A stretch of DNA of 64,000 nucleotides. Source: Saccharopolyspora sp. NFXS83 (GTDB taxonomy: Bacteria; Actinomycetota; Actinomycetes; Mycobacteriales; Pseudonocardiaceae). The position numbers and the translations under genes were made by a program. The stretch spans positions 186,001 to 250,000 of the forward strand of contig NZ_JAPFGB010000007.1 in NCBI RefSeq assembly GCF_026241095.1, given 5' to 3'. A model generated the notes under the pieces. It was not told where the DNA came from, did no database searches, and saw nothing but the letters and a program-made list of their open reading frames with translations. Below are positions 56,051 through 64,000 of this stretch, one piece after another (the stretch's first letter is position 1; each line of letters opens with the position of its first letter).

Positions 56051-56851
56051 TCAGCGGGCGAGCCAGTCGAAGCTGTCCGCGCTGGCCCCGCTCGGCTTGT
56101 ACTCGAGGCCCAGGTAGCCGGTGTATCCGGCGGCGTCGAGCGCGGCGAAGTAGTGGTCGAAGTCGATGCCCCCGGTGCCCGGTTCGCCGCGCCCGGGGGC
56201 GTCCGCGATCTGCACGTGGCCGATGTCCCGCGCGCGCCGCTCGATCACCGCGTCGAGGTCGTCGCCGTTGACCGTCAGGTGGTACAGGTCGAACAGCAGC
56301 CGCAGGTTGTCCACGCCGCCTTCCTCGTGCACCCGGTCGATGACCCGCAGCGCGTCCGCGGCCTTCCGCAGGGGGTAGCTCGGCACGCCGCTGACCGGTT
56401 CGATGAGCACTCGCCCGTCGATGCGCGCGGTCGCCGCCGCCGCGCGGATGAGGTTCTCGGTCGCCACATCGTCCTGTTCGGACGGTGCGACGCCGTCGAT
56501 GCGGTTGCCGTAGAGCGCGTTGAACGCGCGGCAGCCGAGCCGGTCGCCGATGCCGACCGCGACGTCGAGGTTGTCGGTGAACTCGCCGGCGCGCTTCGGG
56601 TCGGACAGCACGCCGCGCTCACCGGCAGGCAGGTCGCCGGCGAAGAAGTTCAGGCCCACGAGCCGAACCCCGGCGTCCGAGACGGCCCGCACGAACGCGT
56701 CGACCTCGCGATCGGAGGGCACCGCGACCGGGAAGGGCCACCAGTACTCGACCGCGTCGAACCCGGCGGCCTTCGCCGCCGCGGGCCGCTGCAACAGGTC
56801 GAGCTCGGTGAACAGGATCGAGAGGTTGACGTCGTACCGGATGGAACTCAA
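56051..56851 (-). CDS. hyi: Hydroxypyruvate isomerase
   Basis: Interconverts hydroxypyruvate and tartronate semialdehyde. The 266-residue TIM barrel shows the family start SIRYDVNLSILFTELDLLQRPAAAKAAGFDAVEYWWPF, then NFFAGDLPAGERG, NALYGNRI, VLIEPVSG and LLFDLYHLTVNGDDL, with metal Glu/His residues, and GHVQIADAPGRGEPGTGGIDF. TTG 56851 is preferred: AGGAGG lies 5 bases upstream, whereas the longer GTG start would lie inside an inverted repeat. First gene of the operon. Confidence 0.92.
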   Translation of the reverse strand: MSSIRYDVNLSILFTELDLLQRPAAAKAAGFDAVEYWWPFPVAVPSDREVDAFVRAVSDAGVRLVGLNFFAGDLPAGERGVLSDPKRAGEFTDNLDVAVGIGDRLGCRAFNALYGNRIDGVAPSEQDDVATENLIRAAAATARIDGRVLIEPVSGVPSYPLRKAADALRVIDRVHEEGGVDNLRLLFDLYHLTVNGDDLDAVIERRARDIGHVQIADAPGRGEPGTGGIDFDHYFAALDAAGYTGYLGLEYKPSGASADSFDWLAR

Positions 56852-56866
56852 AGGAACCTCCTCGAT

Positions 56867-56887
56867 AGATTTCACATCGCGAAATCT
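56867..56887. promoter_or_regulatory. Inverted-repeat operator upstream of hyi
   Basis: AGATTTC-N7-GAAATCT is a perfect 7-bp-arm repeat just downstream of the hyi -10 region. Its TTTCACAT half with a following GCG/AAA recurs before the permease gene (59492-59507, inverted). Confidence 0.5.
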
Positions 56888-56904
56888 TTATTTTGTATAG
56901 TGGT

Positions 56905-56933
56905 AGATTAGCGAACGTAGATTTGCCGGTCAA
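56905..56933 (-). promoter_or_regulatory. Sigma-70-type promoter of the hyi-glxR-gcl operon
   Basis: Minus strand: -35 TTGACC (56933-56928), exactly 17 bp, -10 TAATCT (56910-56905). A CTATACAA (56900-56893) follows, one mismatch from the GTATAC motif. The rest of 56852-57203 shows nothing. Confidence 0.6.
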
Positions 56934-57203
56934 CGCTTTCCAGCACACCGGGGAATGGCGACGTCATCATCCGTGACGCATCGAACCGTCGCAGCGACAC
57001 ATCCGGAAGTCGTTGCGGCAAAAGGAAGTCAGAACTCAGCGCAGAGCATTCAACTGTCTACTGTGGTCACCACGGGGCAACCCGCGCGGCGCTCCACCGA
57101 GCCGAGCGCGCAGCCGAACTGACCGCACCGGGAATCCCGTTGCGGTCAGCTGTGTCTCGGACTTGGTTTTCGCTTCCCCCATGCGGGAACGGGCCGGACG
57201 GCC

Positions 57204-57926
57204 TCAGGAACGGGGCGGCCAGTTGGTCATCTTCTTCGGGCGCGGCGGCGCGTACGTGCGCACCTTCGACGTCGTCAGCCCCAGCCGGACGAGTGATTCC
57301 GCGATCGTCACCGCCGCCGTGACCCCGTCGACCACGGGCACCCCGGTGCGTTCCACCACGCGCTCGGCGAGCCCCGACATGCCGCCGCAACCCAGGCAGA
57401 TCACCTCCGCCCGGTCGTCGTCCACCGCGCGCACCGCCTGCTCGGCGATGGCGTCGACGGCCGCCGCCGGGTCGCGGTCCAGGTCGAGCACGGCCAGCCC
57501 GCTCGCGCGCACCGACGCGCACCGGCCGCTGAGCCCCGCCGCGCTGAGCCGGTCCTCGATCAGCGGGACCGTGCGGTCCAGGCTGGTCACCACCGAGTAG
57601 GAGCGCCCGACGAACTGCGCGGTGCTCGCGGCGGCTTCGGTGATGTCCACGACCGGCACGTCGAGCAGCTCCTGGAGCCCTTCCCTGCCGTGCTCGCCGT
57701 ACCCGGCTTGGATCACCGCGTCGAACGGTTCCGGATAGGCCCGGACCGCTTCCATCACCGCGATCGCCGCGAGGTAGCTCTCGTAGTTGCCCTCAACGGA
57801 TTCCGCGCCGAACGACGGCGTCAGCGGCACGATCTCGGTGCCCGGAGCCGCCGCACCCGCCGCCTGCTTCCCGATGGACTCGGTGATGGCCGCGGTCGTG
57901 TTGACGTTGACGACGAGAATGCGCAA
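57204..57926 (-). CDS. Asp/Glu/hydantoin racemase family protein (allantoin cluster)
   Basis: A 240-residue protein of the racemase superfamily that includes allantoin and hydantoin racemases: start MRILVVNVNTTAAITESIGKQA, then FGAESVEGNYESYLAA. Classical racemases use two cysteines. The second is present (C180 in ICLGCGGMSGLAERV), but the first position, normally Cys in ACFGDPG, is Gly75 in QAGYGEHGREGLQELL. True racemisation is therefore doubtful; a one-base isomerase, lyase or decarboxylase chemistry is possible. It lies 42 bp downstream of the permease gene, same operon. Confidence 0.85.
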   Translation of the reverse strand: MRILVVNVNTTAAITESIGKQAAGAAAPGTEIVPLTPSFGAESVEGNYESYLAAIAVMEAVRAYPEPFDAVIQAGYGEHGREGLQELLDVPVVDITEAAASTAQFVGRSYSVVTSLDRTVPLIEDRLSAAGLSGRCASVRASGLAVLDLDRDPAAAVDAIAEQAVRAVDDDRAEVICLGCGGMSGLAERVVERTGVPVVDGVTAAVTIAESLVRLGLTTSKVRTYAPPRPKKMTNWPPRS

Positions 57927-57967
57927 GATCCACCTTCTTCATGAGCTGTTGCCGGCCCGGTGCGGGC

Positions 57968-59443
57968 TCACTCTGCCGCGACCGCGATCGACTCGCCGTC
58001 CACGTCCCGCCCGTCGAGGTGGCGGTCGCCGATGACCGCGTAGATCACCGCGCCGAGCGCCGCGCCGATGAACCAGGAGAACCCGGACGCGGAACCGAAG
58101 GCGGGCACCAGCGCGACCACGACCGCGATCGCCGCGGCGGGCAGGAACGCCCAGACCGCCTTCGGGTTGTACCCGCGCCGGTAGTAGTACTCGCCTTCCG
58201 CGTCCTCGGTGTAGAGGTCCGGGACGTTCACGCGGGTCTTCCGCAGCAGCCAGTAGTCGGCCATGATCACGCCGAACAGCGGGCCGAGCAGCGCGCCGAG
58301 ACCGCCGAGGAAGTAGTTCACCACGACCGGGCTGTCGTAGAGGTTCCACGGCAGGATCACCAGGCCGATGACGGCGCTGACCAGGCCCGCACGCCGGAAG
58401 TTCAGGTGCTTCGGGAACAGGTTCACCAGCACGTAGATCGGCGCCACGAAGTTCGCCAGCAGGTTCACCGCGATCGTCAGGATGATGAGCGCGACCGACG
58501 CGGTCGCGAGCAGGACCATGTTCGGGATCGTCTGCACGATGTCGGTCGGGCTGGTGATCACCCGTCCGTCCAGCTTGAACTGCGCCCCGCTGAGCACGAC
58601 GACGATGACGGCGAAGAAGAGCATGTTCACCGGGATGCCGACCAGGTTGCCGCGCACGATGGACTGGCGGCTCTTGGCCGAGCGCGTGAAGTCGCAGAAG
58701 TTCAGGACGAACGTCCCGTAGATCACCACCCAGAGCGCGGCGCCTTCCAGGACCTTCAGCCACATCGCCCCGCCGGTGAGCGGTTGCGCCGTGGACAGCG
58801 AGATGGACCAGTCCGCGCGCCAGAACATCCAGAGCGCCAATCCGCACATCGTGATCAGCGTCGTCGGCGCCGCGATGGCCATGTACCGGCGGATCACGTG
58901 CATCCCGTAGCTGACGATGAGGACTTGGACGGCCCAGAGCACGAGGAACGTGATCCAGCCGAGCAGCGACAGGCCCAGCACCGATCGGTCCTGCAACCCT
59001 CGCAGCGCGGGGAACATGGCCACCAGCAACGTGTTGAGCACCGAGGACGCGAGGTAGGTCTGGATGCCGAACCACGCGATGGCGACGATGCCGCGCACGG
59101 CCGCCGGGAGCTGCGCTCCCCTGGTCCCGAAGGCGATGCGGCTCATGACCGGGAAGGGCACGCCCGCCTTGTGGCCCATGTAGCCGGACAGCGTCAGCAG
59201 CAGGAACAGCAGCACCGAGGCGAGGGCGAAGGCGGCGAGGATGCCCCACACGTTCAGCCCGAGGGCGAACAGGCCGATCGCGAACGCGTAGTTGCCGAGG
59301 CTGTGCACGTCGTTGGCCCAGAGCGTGAAGACGTTGTAGGCGCCCCAGCGGCGCCCTTCCTTCTTCGTCGGGGCCAAGTCGTAGCTGTACAAGCGGGCGC
59401 TCGGGGCGCCTTCCGGAGCTGCCGGGCGGTCCGTGGCAGTCAT
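57968..59443 (-). CDS. NCS1-family permease, probable allantoin transporter
   Basis: A 491-residue membrane protein with about 12 segments, of the allantoin/hydantoin branch of NCS1 (Mhp1-like): NVFTLWANDVHSLGNYAFAIGLFALGL, FGTRGAQLPAAVRGIVAIAWFGIQTYLAS, NFCDFTRSAKSRQSIVRGNLVGIPVNMLFF. The Trp/Gln positions in IAWFGIQT and the Asn-rich first helix are those that line the Mhp1 substrate site. It leads the operon with the racemase-family gene and is divergent from allE. Allantoin as substrate is inferred from context. Confidence 0.88.
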   Translation of the reverse strand: MTATDRPAAPEGAPSARLYSYDLAPTKKEGRRWGAYNVFTLWANDVHSLGNYAFAIGLFALGLNVWGILAAFALASVLLFLLLTLSGYMGHKAGVPFPVMSRIAFGTRGAQLPAAVRGIVAIAWFGIQTYLASSVLNTLLVAMFPALRGLQDRSVLGLSLLGWITFLVLWAVQVLIVSYGMHVIRRYMAIAAPTTLITMCGLALWMFWRADWSISLSTAQPLTGGAMWLKVLEGAALWVVIYGTFVLNFCDFTRSAKSRQSIVRGNLVGIPVNMLFFAVIVVVLSGAQFKLDGRVITSPTDIVQTIPNMVLLATASVALIILTIAVNLLANFVAPIYVLVNLFPKHLNFRRAGLVSAVIGLVILPWNLYDSPVVVNYFLGGLGALLGPLFGVIMADYWLLRKTRVNVPDLYTEDAEGEYYYRRGYNPKAVWAFLPAAAIAVVVALVPAFGSASGFSWFIGAALGAVIYAVIGDRHLDGRDVDGESIAVAAE

Positions 59444-59491
59444 CGAACCGCCTCCAAGCTTGCGCTCGATGTGTCCATTATGTAGCCGATG

Positions 59492-59513
59492 TTTCCGCTA
59501 TGTGAAAGTATAC
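59492..59513. promoter_or_regulatory. Operator-like motifs before the permease gene
   Basis: TTTC-CGCTATGT-GAAA (59492-59507) runs directly into GTATAC (59508-59513). Both elements echo sites before hyi and allE. Confidence 0.4.
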
Positions 59514-59684
59514 GACTGTGATTCGGAAACGGTAGCCATCGCCCCGATCGCCGTCAACAGTCACCGAGCGCGCTCGTCGAGCCGGCAAGTCGACCACGAA
59601 CTCCCCCGCCGCGGGAAGTGCCAGGACGCGAATCCGCCGCGCACGATCGCCGTCACCGGCCCTCGCCACTCGCCCGCCCGGTTG

Positions 59685-59692
59685 TGTATACA
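59685..59692. promoter_or_regulatory. TGTATACA palindrome before allE
   Basis: A perfect 8-bp palindrome 49 bp upstream of the allE start, probably overlapping its -10. It is the best copy of the GTATAC motif shared by the cluster. Confidence 0.45.
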
Positions 59693-59740
59693 TAAGCGCA
59701 CCCCCGGCTTCGCTCCTGCTCCACACGAGGAAGGGATCAC

Positions 59741-60559
59741 TTGAACCAGCCGAGCTACTTCTCGCCCGAGGGCGGCCTGCCCTCGCAGTCCACGATGCTC
59801 ACCGACCGCGCACTGGTCACCGAGTCCTACACGGTCATCCCGCGCGGCGTGCTCCGCGACATCGTCACCAGCAACCTCCCCGGGTGGGACCGCACTCGGG
59901 CGTGGATCCTCGCCAAGCCGATCCAGGGGTTCTCCACGACGTTCGCCCAGTACCTGGTGGAGGTGTCGCCCGGAGGCGGCAGCACCCGCCCCGAACCGGA
60001 GAGCGGCGTCGAGTCGGTCGTGTTCGTGCTCTCCGGTGACCTGCGGCTGGTCGTCGACGGCACCCGGCACGACCTCGCGCCCGGCGGCTACGCCTACCTC
60101 CCGGCCGGTGCCGACTGGTCGGTGTCCAACGACACCGACGAGCGCGCGAGCTTCCAGTGGGTCCGCAAGGCCTACGAACCGCTCGACGGCCACACCCCCG
60201 CGGCGTTCGCGGTCCAGGAGCAGGACGTCGCGCCCACGCCGATGCCCGACACCGGCGGCGCCTGGGCCACCACCCGCTTCGTGGACCCGAACGACCTCGC
60301 CCACGACATGCACGTCAACATCGTCACGTTCGAACCCGGCGCGGTCATCCCGTTCGCCGAGACGCACGTGATGGAGCACGGGATCTACGTGCTCGAAGGC
60401 AAGGCCGTCTACCGGCTCAACGACAACTGGGTGGAAGTCCAGGCGGGCGACTTCATGTGGCTGCGCGCCTTCTGCCCGCAGGCCTGCTACGCGGGAGGCC
60501 CCGGCAAGTTCCGCTACCTGCTGTACAAGGACGTCAACCGCCAGATCAAGCTGACCTGA
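59741..60559 (+). CDS. allE: (S)-ureidoglycine aminohydrolase
   Basis: Converts (S)-ureidoglycine to (S)-ureidoglycolate and ammonia using Mn. The 272-residue bicupin matches E. coli AllE (YlbA): PSQSTMLTDRALVTESYTVIPRGVLRDIVTSNLPGWDRTRAWILAKPIQGF at the start, and the C-terminal metal cupin FAETHVMEHGIYVLEGKAVYRLNDNWVEVQAGDFMWLRAFCPQACYAGG. Start is TTG with GAAGGG upstream. It is divergent from the permease operon. Confidence 0.92.
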   Translation: MNQPSYFSPEGGLPSQSTMLTDRALVTESYTVIPRGVLRDIVTSNLPGWDRTRAWILAKPIQGFSTTFAQYLVEVSPGGGSTRPEPESGVESVVFVLSGDLRLVVDGTRHDLAPGGYAYLPAGADWSVSNDTDERASFQWVRKAYEPLDGHTPAAFAVQEQDVAPTPMPDTGGAWATTRFVDPNDLAHDMHVNIVTFEPGAVIPFAETHVMEHGIYVLEGKAVYRLNDNWVEVQAGDFMWLRAFCPQACYAGGPGKFRYLLYKDVNRQIKLT

Positions 60560-60701
60560 CCTGACCTTCCCGCAGCCGCGCAGCAGGGCGGGCGGCGGCC
60601 GATCGGGTGAGCGCCGGTGCGCCGGGTGCGCGGAGAGGTCGCGGCGTGCGGGCTAGTCTGCGGCGGAGAACCGCTTCGCAACCAGCACCTCGAGGGTCGG
60701 T

Positions 60702-61610
60702 ATGACCACGCCCGGCTTCACGCTCGTCCAGCTCCGCTACTTCATCGCCGCCGCCGAACGCGGCTCGATGACCGCCGCCGCCGACGAGCTGCGCATCGCC
60801 CAGTCGGCGGTCTCCTCCGCCATCGCCAACCTGGAGCACGAGCTGCGCCTCCAGCTGTTCATCCGGCATCGGGCGCGCGGGCTGACCCTCACCTCCGCCG
60901 GAGAACGCCTGCTCGCCCAAGCACGGGACCTGCTGACCCGTGCTCGCGATGTCGAGGCGGAAGCCCGCGGCAGCGGCGGCACCCTGTCGGGCCCGGTGAC
61001 GATCGGCTGCTTCGTGACGCTCGCGCCGTACTACCTCCCGGCCCTGTTCGCGGCCTGCGACCAGCACCACCCGGACGTCGAGCTGAACGTGGTCGAGGCC
61101 GAAGCCGAGCACCTGCACCAGGCGCTGCGCAGCGGCGGCATCGACTTCGCGCTCACCTACGACCTGAGCGCGCCCACCGACACCGACCTGCACCGCGAGA
61201 CCATCGCCCTGGCACCGGCCTACGTCATCGTCCCGGCCGGTCATCGCCTCGCGGACCGCACGACCGTCGATCTCGCCGAGCTCGCGCCCGACCCGATGGT
61301 GCTGCTGGACCTGCCCTACAGCCGGGACTACTTCCGCGCCGTCGTGGCGACCTCGGGCACGGCGCCCGACGTGCGGTACCGCAGCCAGAGCTACGAGACC
61401 GTGCGCTCGCTGGTGGCGCAGGGGCTGGGGTACTCCCTGCTCAACCAGCGACCGCGGACCGACCAGACCTACGGTGGCGGCGAGATCGTGGCGCTCGAAC
61501 TGCGCGGCGACCGCCCTCCGCTGGAAGTGACGATCACCGCCGTGAACGGGGTGCGCCAGACCGCCCGCGCCCAGGCCGTCATGGATCTGCTGCGCGTGAT
61601 CCCCTTCTGA
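60702..61610 (+). CDS. LysR-family transcriptional regulator
   Basis: A 302-residue regulator. The HTH is FTLVQLRYFIAAAERGSMTAAADELRIAQSAVSSAIANLEHELRLQLFIRHRARGLTLTSAGERLL; the effector domain begins LSGPVTIGCFVTLAPYYLPALFAAC. Upstream lies allE and downstream, on the same strand, an MFS gene, so it may regulate the transporter 200 bp away. Effector unknown. Confidence 0.9.
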   Translation: MTTPGFTLVQLRYFIAAAERGSMTAAADELRIAQSAVSSAIANLEHELRLQLFIRHRARGLTLTSAGERLLAQARDLLTRARDVEAEARGSGGTLSGPVTIGCFVTLAPYYLPALFAACDQHHPDVELNVVEAEAEHLHQALRSGGIDFALTYDLSAPTDTDLHRETIALAPAYVIVPAGHRLADRTTVDLAELAPDPMVLLDLPYSRDYFRAVVATSGTAPDVRYRSQSYETVRSLVAQGLGYSLLNQRPRTDQTYGGGEIVALELRGDRPPLEVTITAVNGVRQTARAQAVMDLLRVIPF

Positions 61611-61779
61611 CGGGCCCGCCCGCCCGGCGGCAGCGCCGCGGCCCCCGGACCGGTTCGCATCTGCTTTTCCGCTGCACCACAACTGAAACGTCTATTGGAC
61701 GAATCTTCGCGCGCCGGGTCACCCTGTTCCGCACCACTGCGCTCCCGCCGTCGTCGGCCACCAACCCGGCGATCACGTC

Positions 61780-61807
61780 GGGGGAACGCACGATTCCCCC
61801 AAGGAGG
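61780..61807 (+). promoter_or_regulatory. Hairpin abutting the ribosome-binding site of the MFS gene
   Basis: GGGGGAA-CGCACGA-TTCCCCC (61780-61800) forms a 7-bp stem that ends exactly where AAGGAGG (61801-61807) begins. It could modulate translation or mRNA stability. Confidence 0.4.
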
Positions 61808-61812
61808 CGCGC

Positions 61813-63186
61813 ATGCCCACCTCGCACAACGACCCCGCCACGCCGGAGGTCGAGGTGGCCGCCGATGCGGTCGCACTGCGCCGGAGCGTCGCGGCCGGAG
61901 CCGTCGGCGTGTTCGTGCACTGGTTCGACTGGGCCGCCTACGCCTACCTCGCCGGGACCGTCGCCACCGTGTTCTTCCCGGCCGAGAACAGCACGACCGG
62001 GCTGCTCGCCGTGTTCGGCGTGTTCGCGGTGTCGTTCGGCATCCGGCCCATCGGTGCCGCCGTGTTCGGGCCGCTGGGTGACAAGATCGGCCGCAAGCGC
62101 ACCCTGTCGCTGGTCATCTTCACGATGTCCGGAGCGACGCTGGGGATCGGACTGCTCCCCGGCTACGACTCGATCGGCATCGCCGCACCGGTGCTGCTGG
62201 TGGCCCTGCGGATGGTCCAGGGCTTCGCCGCGGGGGGCGAATTCGGGAGCGCGGCGAGCTTCCTGGCCGAAAGCGCACCCCGGCGGCGGCGCGGGTTCGG
62301 CGTCAGCTGGCTGGAAGTCGGCTCGCTGCTGGGTTTCCTGGCCGGTTCCTTCACGTTCCTGCTGCTGTCGGTGGGGCTCGACGACGGGCAGCTGACCTCG
62401 TGGGGCTGGCGCATCCCGTTCCTCGTCTCCGCGCCGCTGGGCATCATCGGCTTCATCATCCGCAGCAAGATCGAGGACACTCCGGAGTACCGGGCGCTCG
62501 AAGCCAACGACACCGTCCCGCGCAGCCCGGCGCGAGAGCTCGTGCGCGCCAACAAGCGGGAACTGCTCCAAGCCGCCGGTCTGATGACCGCCATGCACGT
62601 GCCGTTCTACGTGGTGCTGACCTACCTGGTCACCTACGAGACCGATCACCTCGGGCACTCGGACGGCAGCGCCGCGCTGCTGTCGACCGCGATCTCGCTG
62701 CTGGGACTGGTGCTGGTTCCGGTGTTCGGGCGCTTGTCCGATCACGTCGGGCGCAAGCCGGTGTTCGTCGGGGCCTGCGCGGCACTGCTCGTGCTGGCCA
62801 CGCCCGCGTTCTTGCTCATGCGCACCGGATCGGCCGGGACCTGGGTCGCGGGTCTGCTGCTGGGAGTGGTCCTCGCCGCGATCCTCGGCACCTACGCGGT
62901 GTGGTCGGCGGAGATCTTCCCGACGCGCACCCGCCAGAGCGGCCTGTCCATCGCGTACAACGTCACCGCCGCTCTGTTCGCCGGGACGGTTCCCTACGTG
63001 ATGACCGTGCTCATCTCCGCGACCGGCAGCACCCTCGTGCCCGGCCCGTACATGATGGTGTTCGCGGTGGGAGGCCTCATCGCCGCGCTGTCGCTCAAGG
63101 AGACCGCCGGCAACGCCCTGCTGCGCCCGGAGGACGTCTCCCCCGCACCTCTCGAACGACGACGAGACCCGGTGGACGCGCAGTAG
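61813..63186 (+). CDS. MFS transporter, metabolite:H+ symporter (MHS) type
   Basis: A 457-residue 12-segment transporter: GVFVHWFDWAAYAYLAGTVATVFFPAE is the MHS helix-1 signature, FGPLGDKIGRKRTLSLVIFTMSGATLGIGLLPGYDSIGI the loop 2-3 motif, and GGEFGSAASFLAESAPRRRRGF follows. MHS members carry shikimate, alpha-ketoglutarate, proline/betaine or similar acids. ATG 61813 has AAGGAGG upstream. Substrate not deducible. Confidence 0.9.
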   Translation: MPTSHNDPATPEVEVAADAVALRRSVAAGAVGVFVHWFDWAAYAYLAGTVATVFFPAENSTTGLLAVFGVFAVSFGIRPIGAAVFGPLGDKIGRKRTLSLVIFTMSGATLGIGLLPGYDSIGIAAPVLLVALRMVQGFAAGGEFGSAASFLAESAPRRRRGFGVSWLEVGSLLGFLAGSFTFLLLSVGLDDGQLTSWGWRIPFLVSAPLGIIGFIIRSKIEDTPEYRALEANDTVPRSPARELVRANKRELLQAAGLMTAMHVPFYVVLTYLVTYETDHLGHSDGSAALLSTAISLLGLVLVPVFGRLSDHVGRKPVFVGACAALLVLATPAFLLMRTGSAGTWVAGLLLGVVLAAILGTYAVWSAEIFPTRTRQSGLSIAYNVTAALFAGTVPYVMTVLISATGSTLVPGPYMMVFAVGGLIAALSLKETAGNALLRPEDVSPAPLERRRDPVDAQ

Positions 63187-63396
63187 GGGATCCGGGCGGA
63201 TTCGTCCTGGCGCGCAACGAGGAAGTCCGCGTCCTGCGGCCCGTCCTCCGATCGGCCGCGACCGTCCACATCGAAAAAAGCGAACCAGTGCAGCGAGAAC
63301 ATCTGTTGGACGGAAGTGCCGCGGTGTTCGAGGATTCTCCTGCGGTGGCGCGGTGAACTCGACGCCGGGCCGACCACCGCCGGAGCGGAGGTTGAC

Positions 63397-64000
63397 ATGT
63401 CGATCGAAGACACCGAGGTGGTCGTCGTCGGGGCAGGCCAAGCCGGTGTGGCGATGAGCGAGCACCTGGGCGCCCACGGGGTACCGCACCTCGTCCTGGA
63501 ACGGGACCGCATCGCCGAGCGGTGGCGTTCGCAGCGGTGGGATTCCCTGGTGGCCAACGGGCCCGCGTGGCACGACCGCTTCCCCGGGCTGGAATTCGCC
63601 GCGGTGGCCCCCGATTCCTTCGCGTCGAAGGACGAGGTCGCGGACTACTTCGTCGAGTACGCGCAGCGGATCGACGCACCGATCCGGTGCGGTGTCGACG
63701 TGACCTCGGTGCGCAAGAACACCGGTGCGCCCGGATTCCGCGTCGAGACCTCGGACGGTGCCGTCAACGCGCGCTTCGTGGTGGCCGCGACCGGACCGTT
63801 CCAGCGGCCCGTGATCCCGCCGATCGTGCCGGACGGCGCCGTCGCGGCGCAGGTGCATTCGAGCGGGTACCGCAACCCGGACCAGCTGCCCGAAGGGGCG
63901 GTCCTCGTCGTCGGAGCCGGTTCGTCGGGCGTGCAGATCGCCGAGGAGCTGCGCCGATCCGGTCGCCGCGTGTTCCTCTCGGTCGGCCCGCACGACCGCC
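63397..64000 (+). CDS. Flavin-containing monooxygenase-like oxidoreductase (cut by right edge)
   Basis: 201 residues before the edge. FAD fold VVVVGAGQAGVAMSEHLGAHGVPHLVLERD, RWRSQRWDSLVANGPAWHDRFPG, and a second dinucleotide fold VLVVGAGSSGVQIAEELRRSG for NADPH place it with FMO/Baeyer-Villiger-like CzcO-type proteins. ATG 63397 follows CGGAGG. It is the second gene downstream of the MHS transporter's LysR, with a 210-bp spacer, so linkage to the transporter is uncertain. Confidence 0.85.
   Translation, partial: MSIEDTEVVVVGAGQAGVAMSEHLGAHGVPHLVLERDRIAERWRSQRWDSLVANGPAWHDRFPGLEFAAVAPDSFASKDEVADYFVEYAQRIDAPIRCGVDVTSVRKNTGAPGFRVETSDGAVNARFVVAATGPFQRPVIPPIVPDGAVAAQVHSSGYRNPDQLPEGAVLVVGAGSSGVQIAEELRRSGRRVFLSVGPHDR

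Overview
The window is uniformly high-GC DNA with many GTG and TTG starts, tightly coupled operons (ATGA/GTGA overlaps) and regulator families typical of filamentous actinomycetes. A Pseudonocardiaceae-type host, perhaps Saccharopolyspora or Amycolatopsis, is an inference from gene content and composition. No rRNA, tRNA, CRISPR array, transposase or integrase was recognised. Most of the window is accessory metabolism: substrate-specific operons, each beside its own regulator.

Layout. 1-1760: 5' end of an NRPS gene running off the left edge. 2286-5080: secreted GH5 glycosidase and an alpha/beta hydrolase. 5400-7722: dialkylglycine decarboxylase with divergent LysR regulator (dgdA/dgdR arrangement). 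8076-10186: HAD dehalogenase, and a MerR regulator followed by a nitroreductase with a 22-bp palindrome between them. 10488-14668: GntR, ADP-ribosylglycohydrolase, NCS1 permease and PfkB kinase in one operon, resembling E. coli yegTUVW. 14729-20040: phytase-like secreted protein, ketopantoate-reductase-like protein and FAD dehydrogenase, divergent from a PucR regulator. 20562-20981: VOC protein. 21283-25665: PaoABC-type molybdenum aldehyde oxidoreductase divergent from a TetR gene, with two matching operators between them. 25704-33827: a complete four-gene Wadjet (type III, JetABCD) plasmid-defence operon. 34055-37564: PadR/HAAS pair, DedA-family membrane protein and lysophospholipid acyltransferase.

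37596-46843: an eight-gene catabolic operon (flavin monooxygenase, AtuA-like, DUF4387, flavin reductase, MFS, MmgE/PrpD, Zn-alcohol dehydrogenase, lactonase-like hydrolase) divergent from an IclR regulator. Its substrate is unknown. 46944-50547: CBS protein, pyruvate-oxidase-like ThDP enzyme and a methyltransferase.

50676-60559: an allantoin/glyoxylate cluster. Allantoinase, FadR-type GntR regulator, glyoxylate carboligase, tartronate semialdehyde reductase, hydroxypyruvate isomerase, an Asp/Glu/hydantoin-racemase-family protein, an NCS1 allantoin-type permease and ureidoglycine aminohydrolase would import allantoin, open it and pass glyoxylate to glycerate. Allantoate amidohydrolase and the ureidoglycolate step are not in the window. 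Two of these enzymes carry unusual active-site residues, and GTATAC-type motifs recur in the promoters. 60702-64000: LysR regulator, MHS-type MFS transporter and the start of a flavin monooxygenase cut by the right edge.
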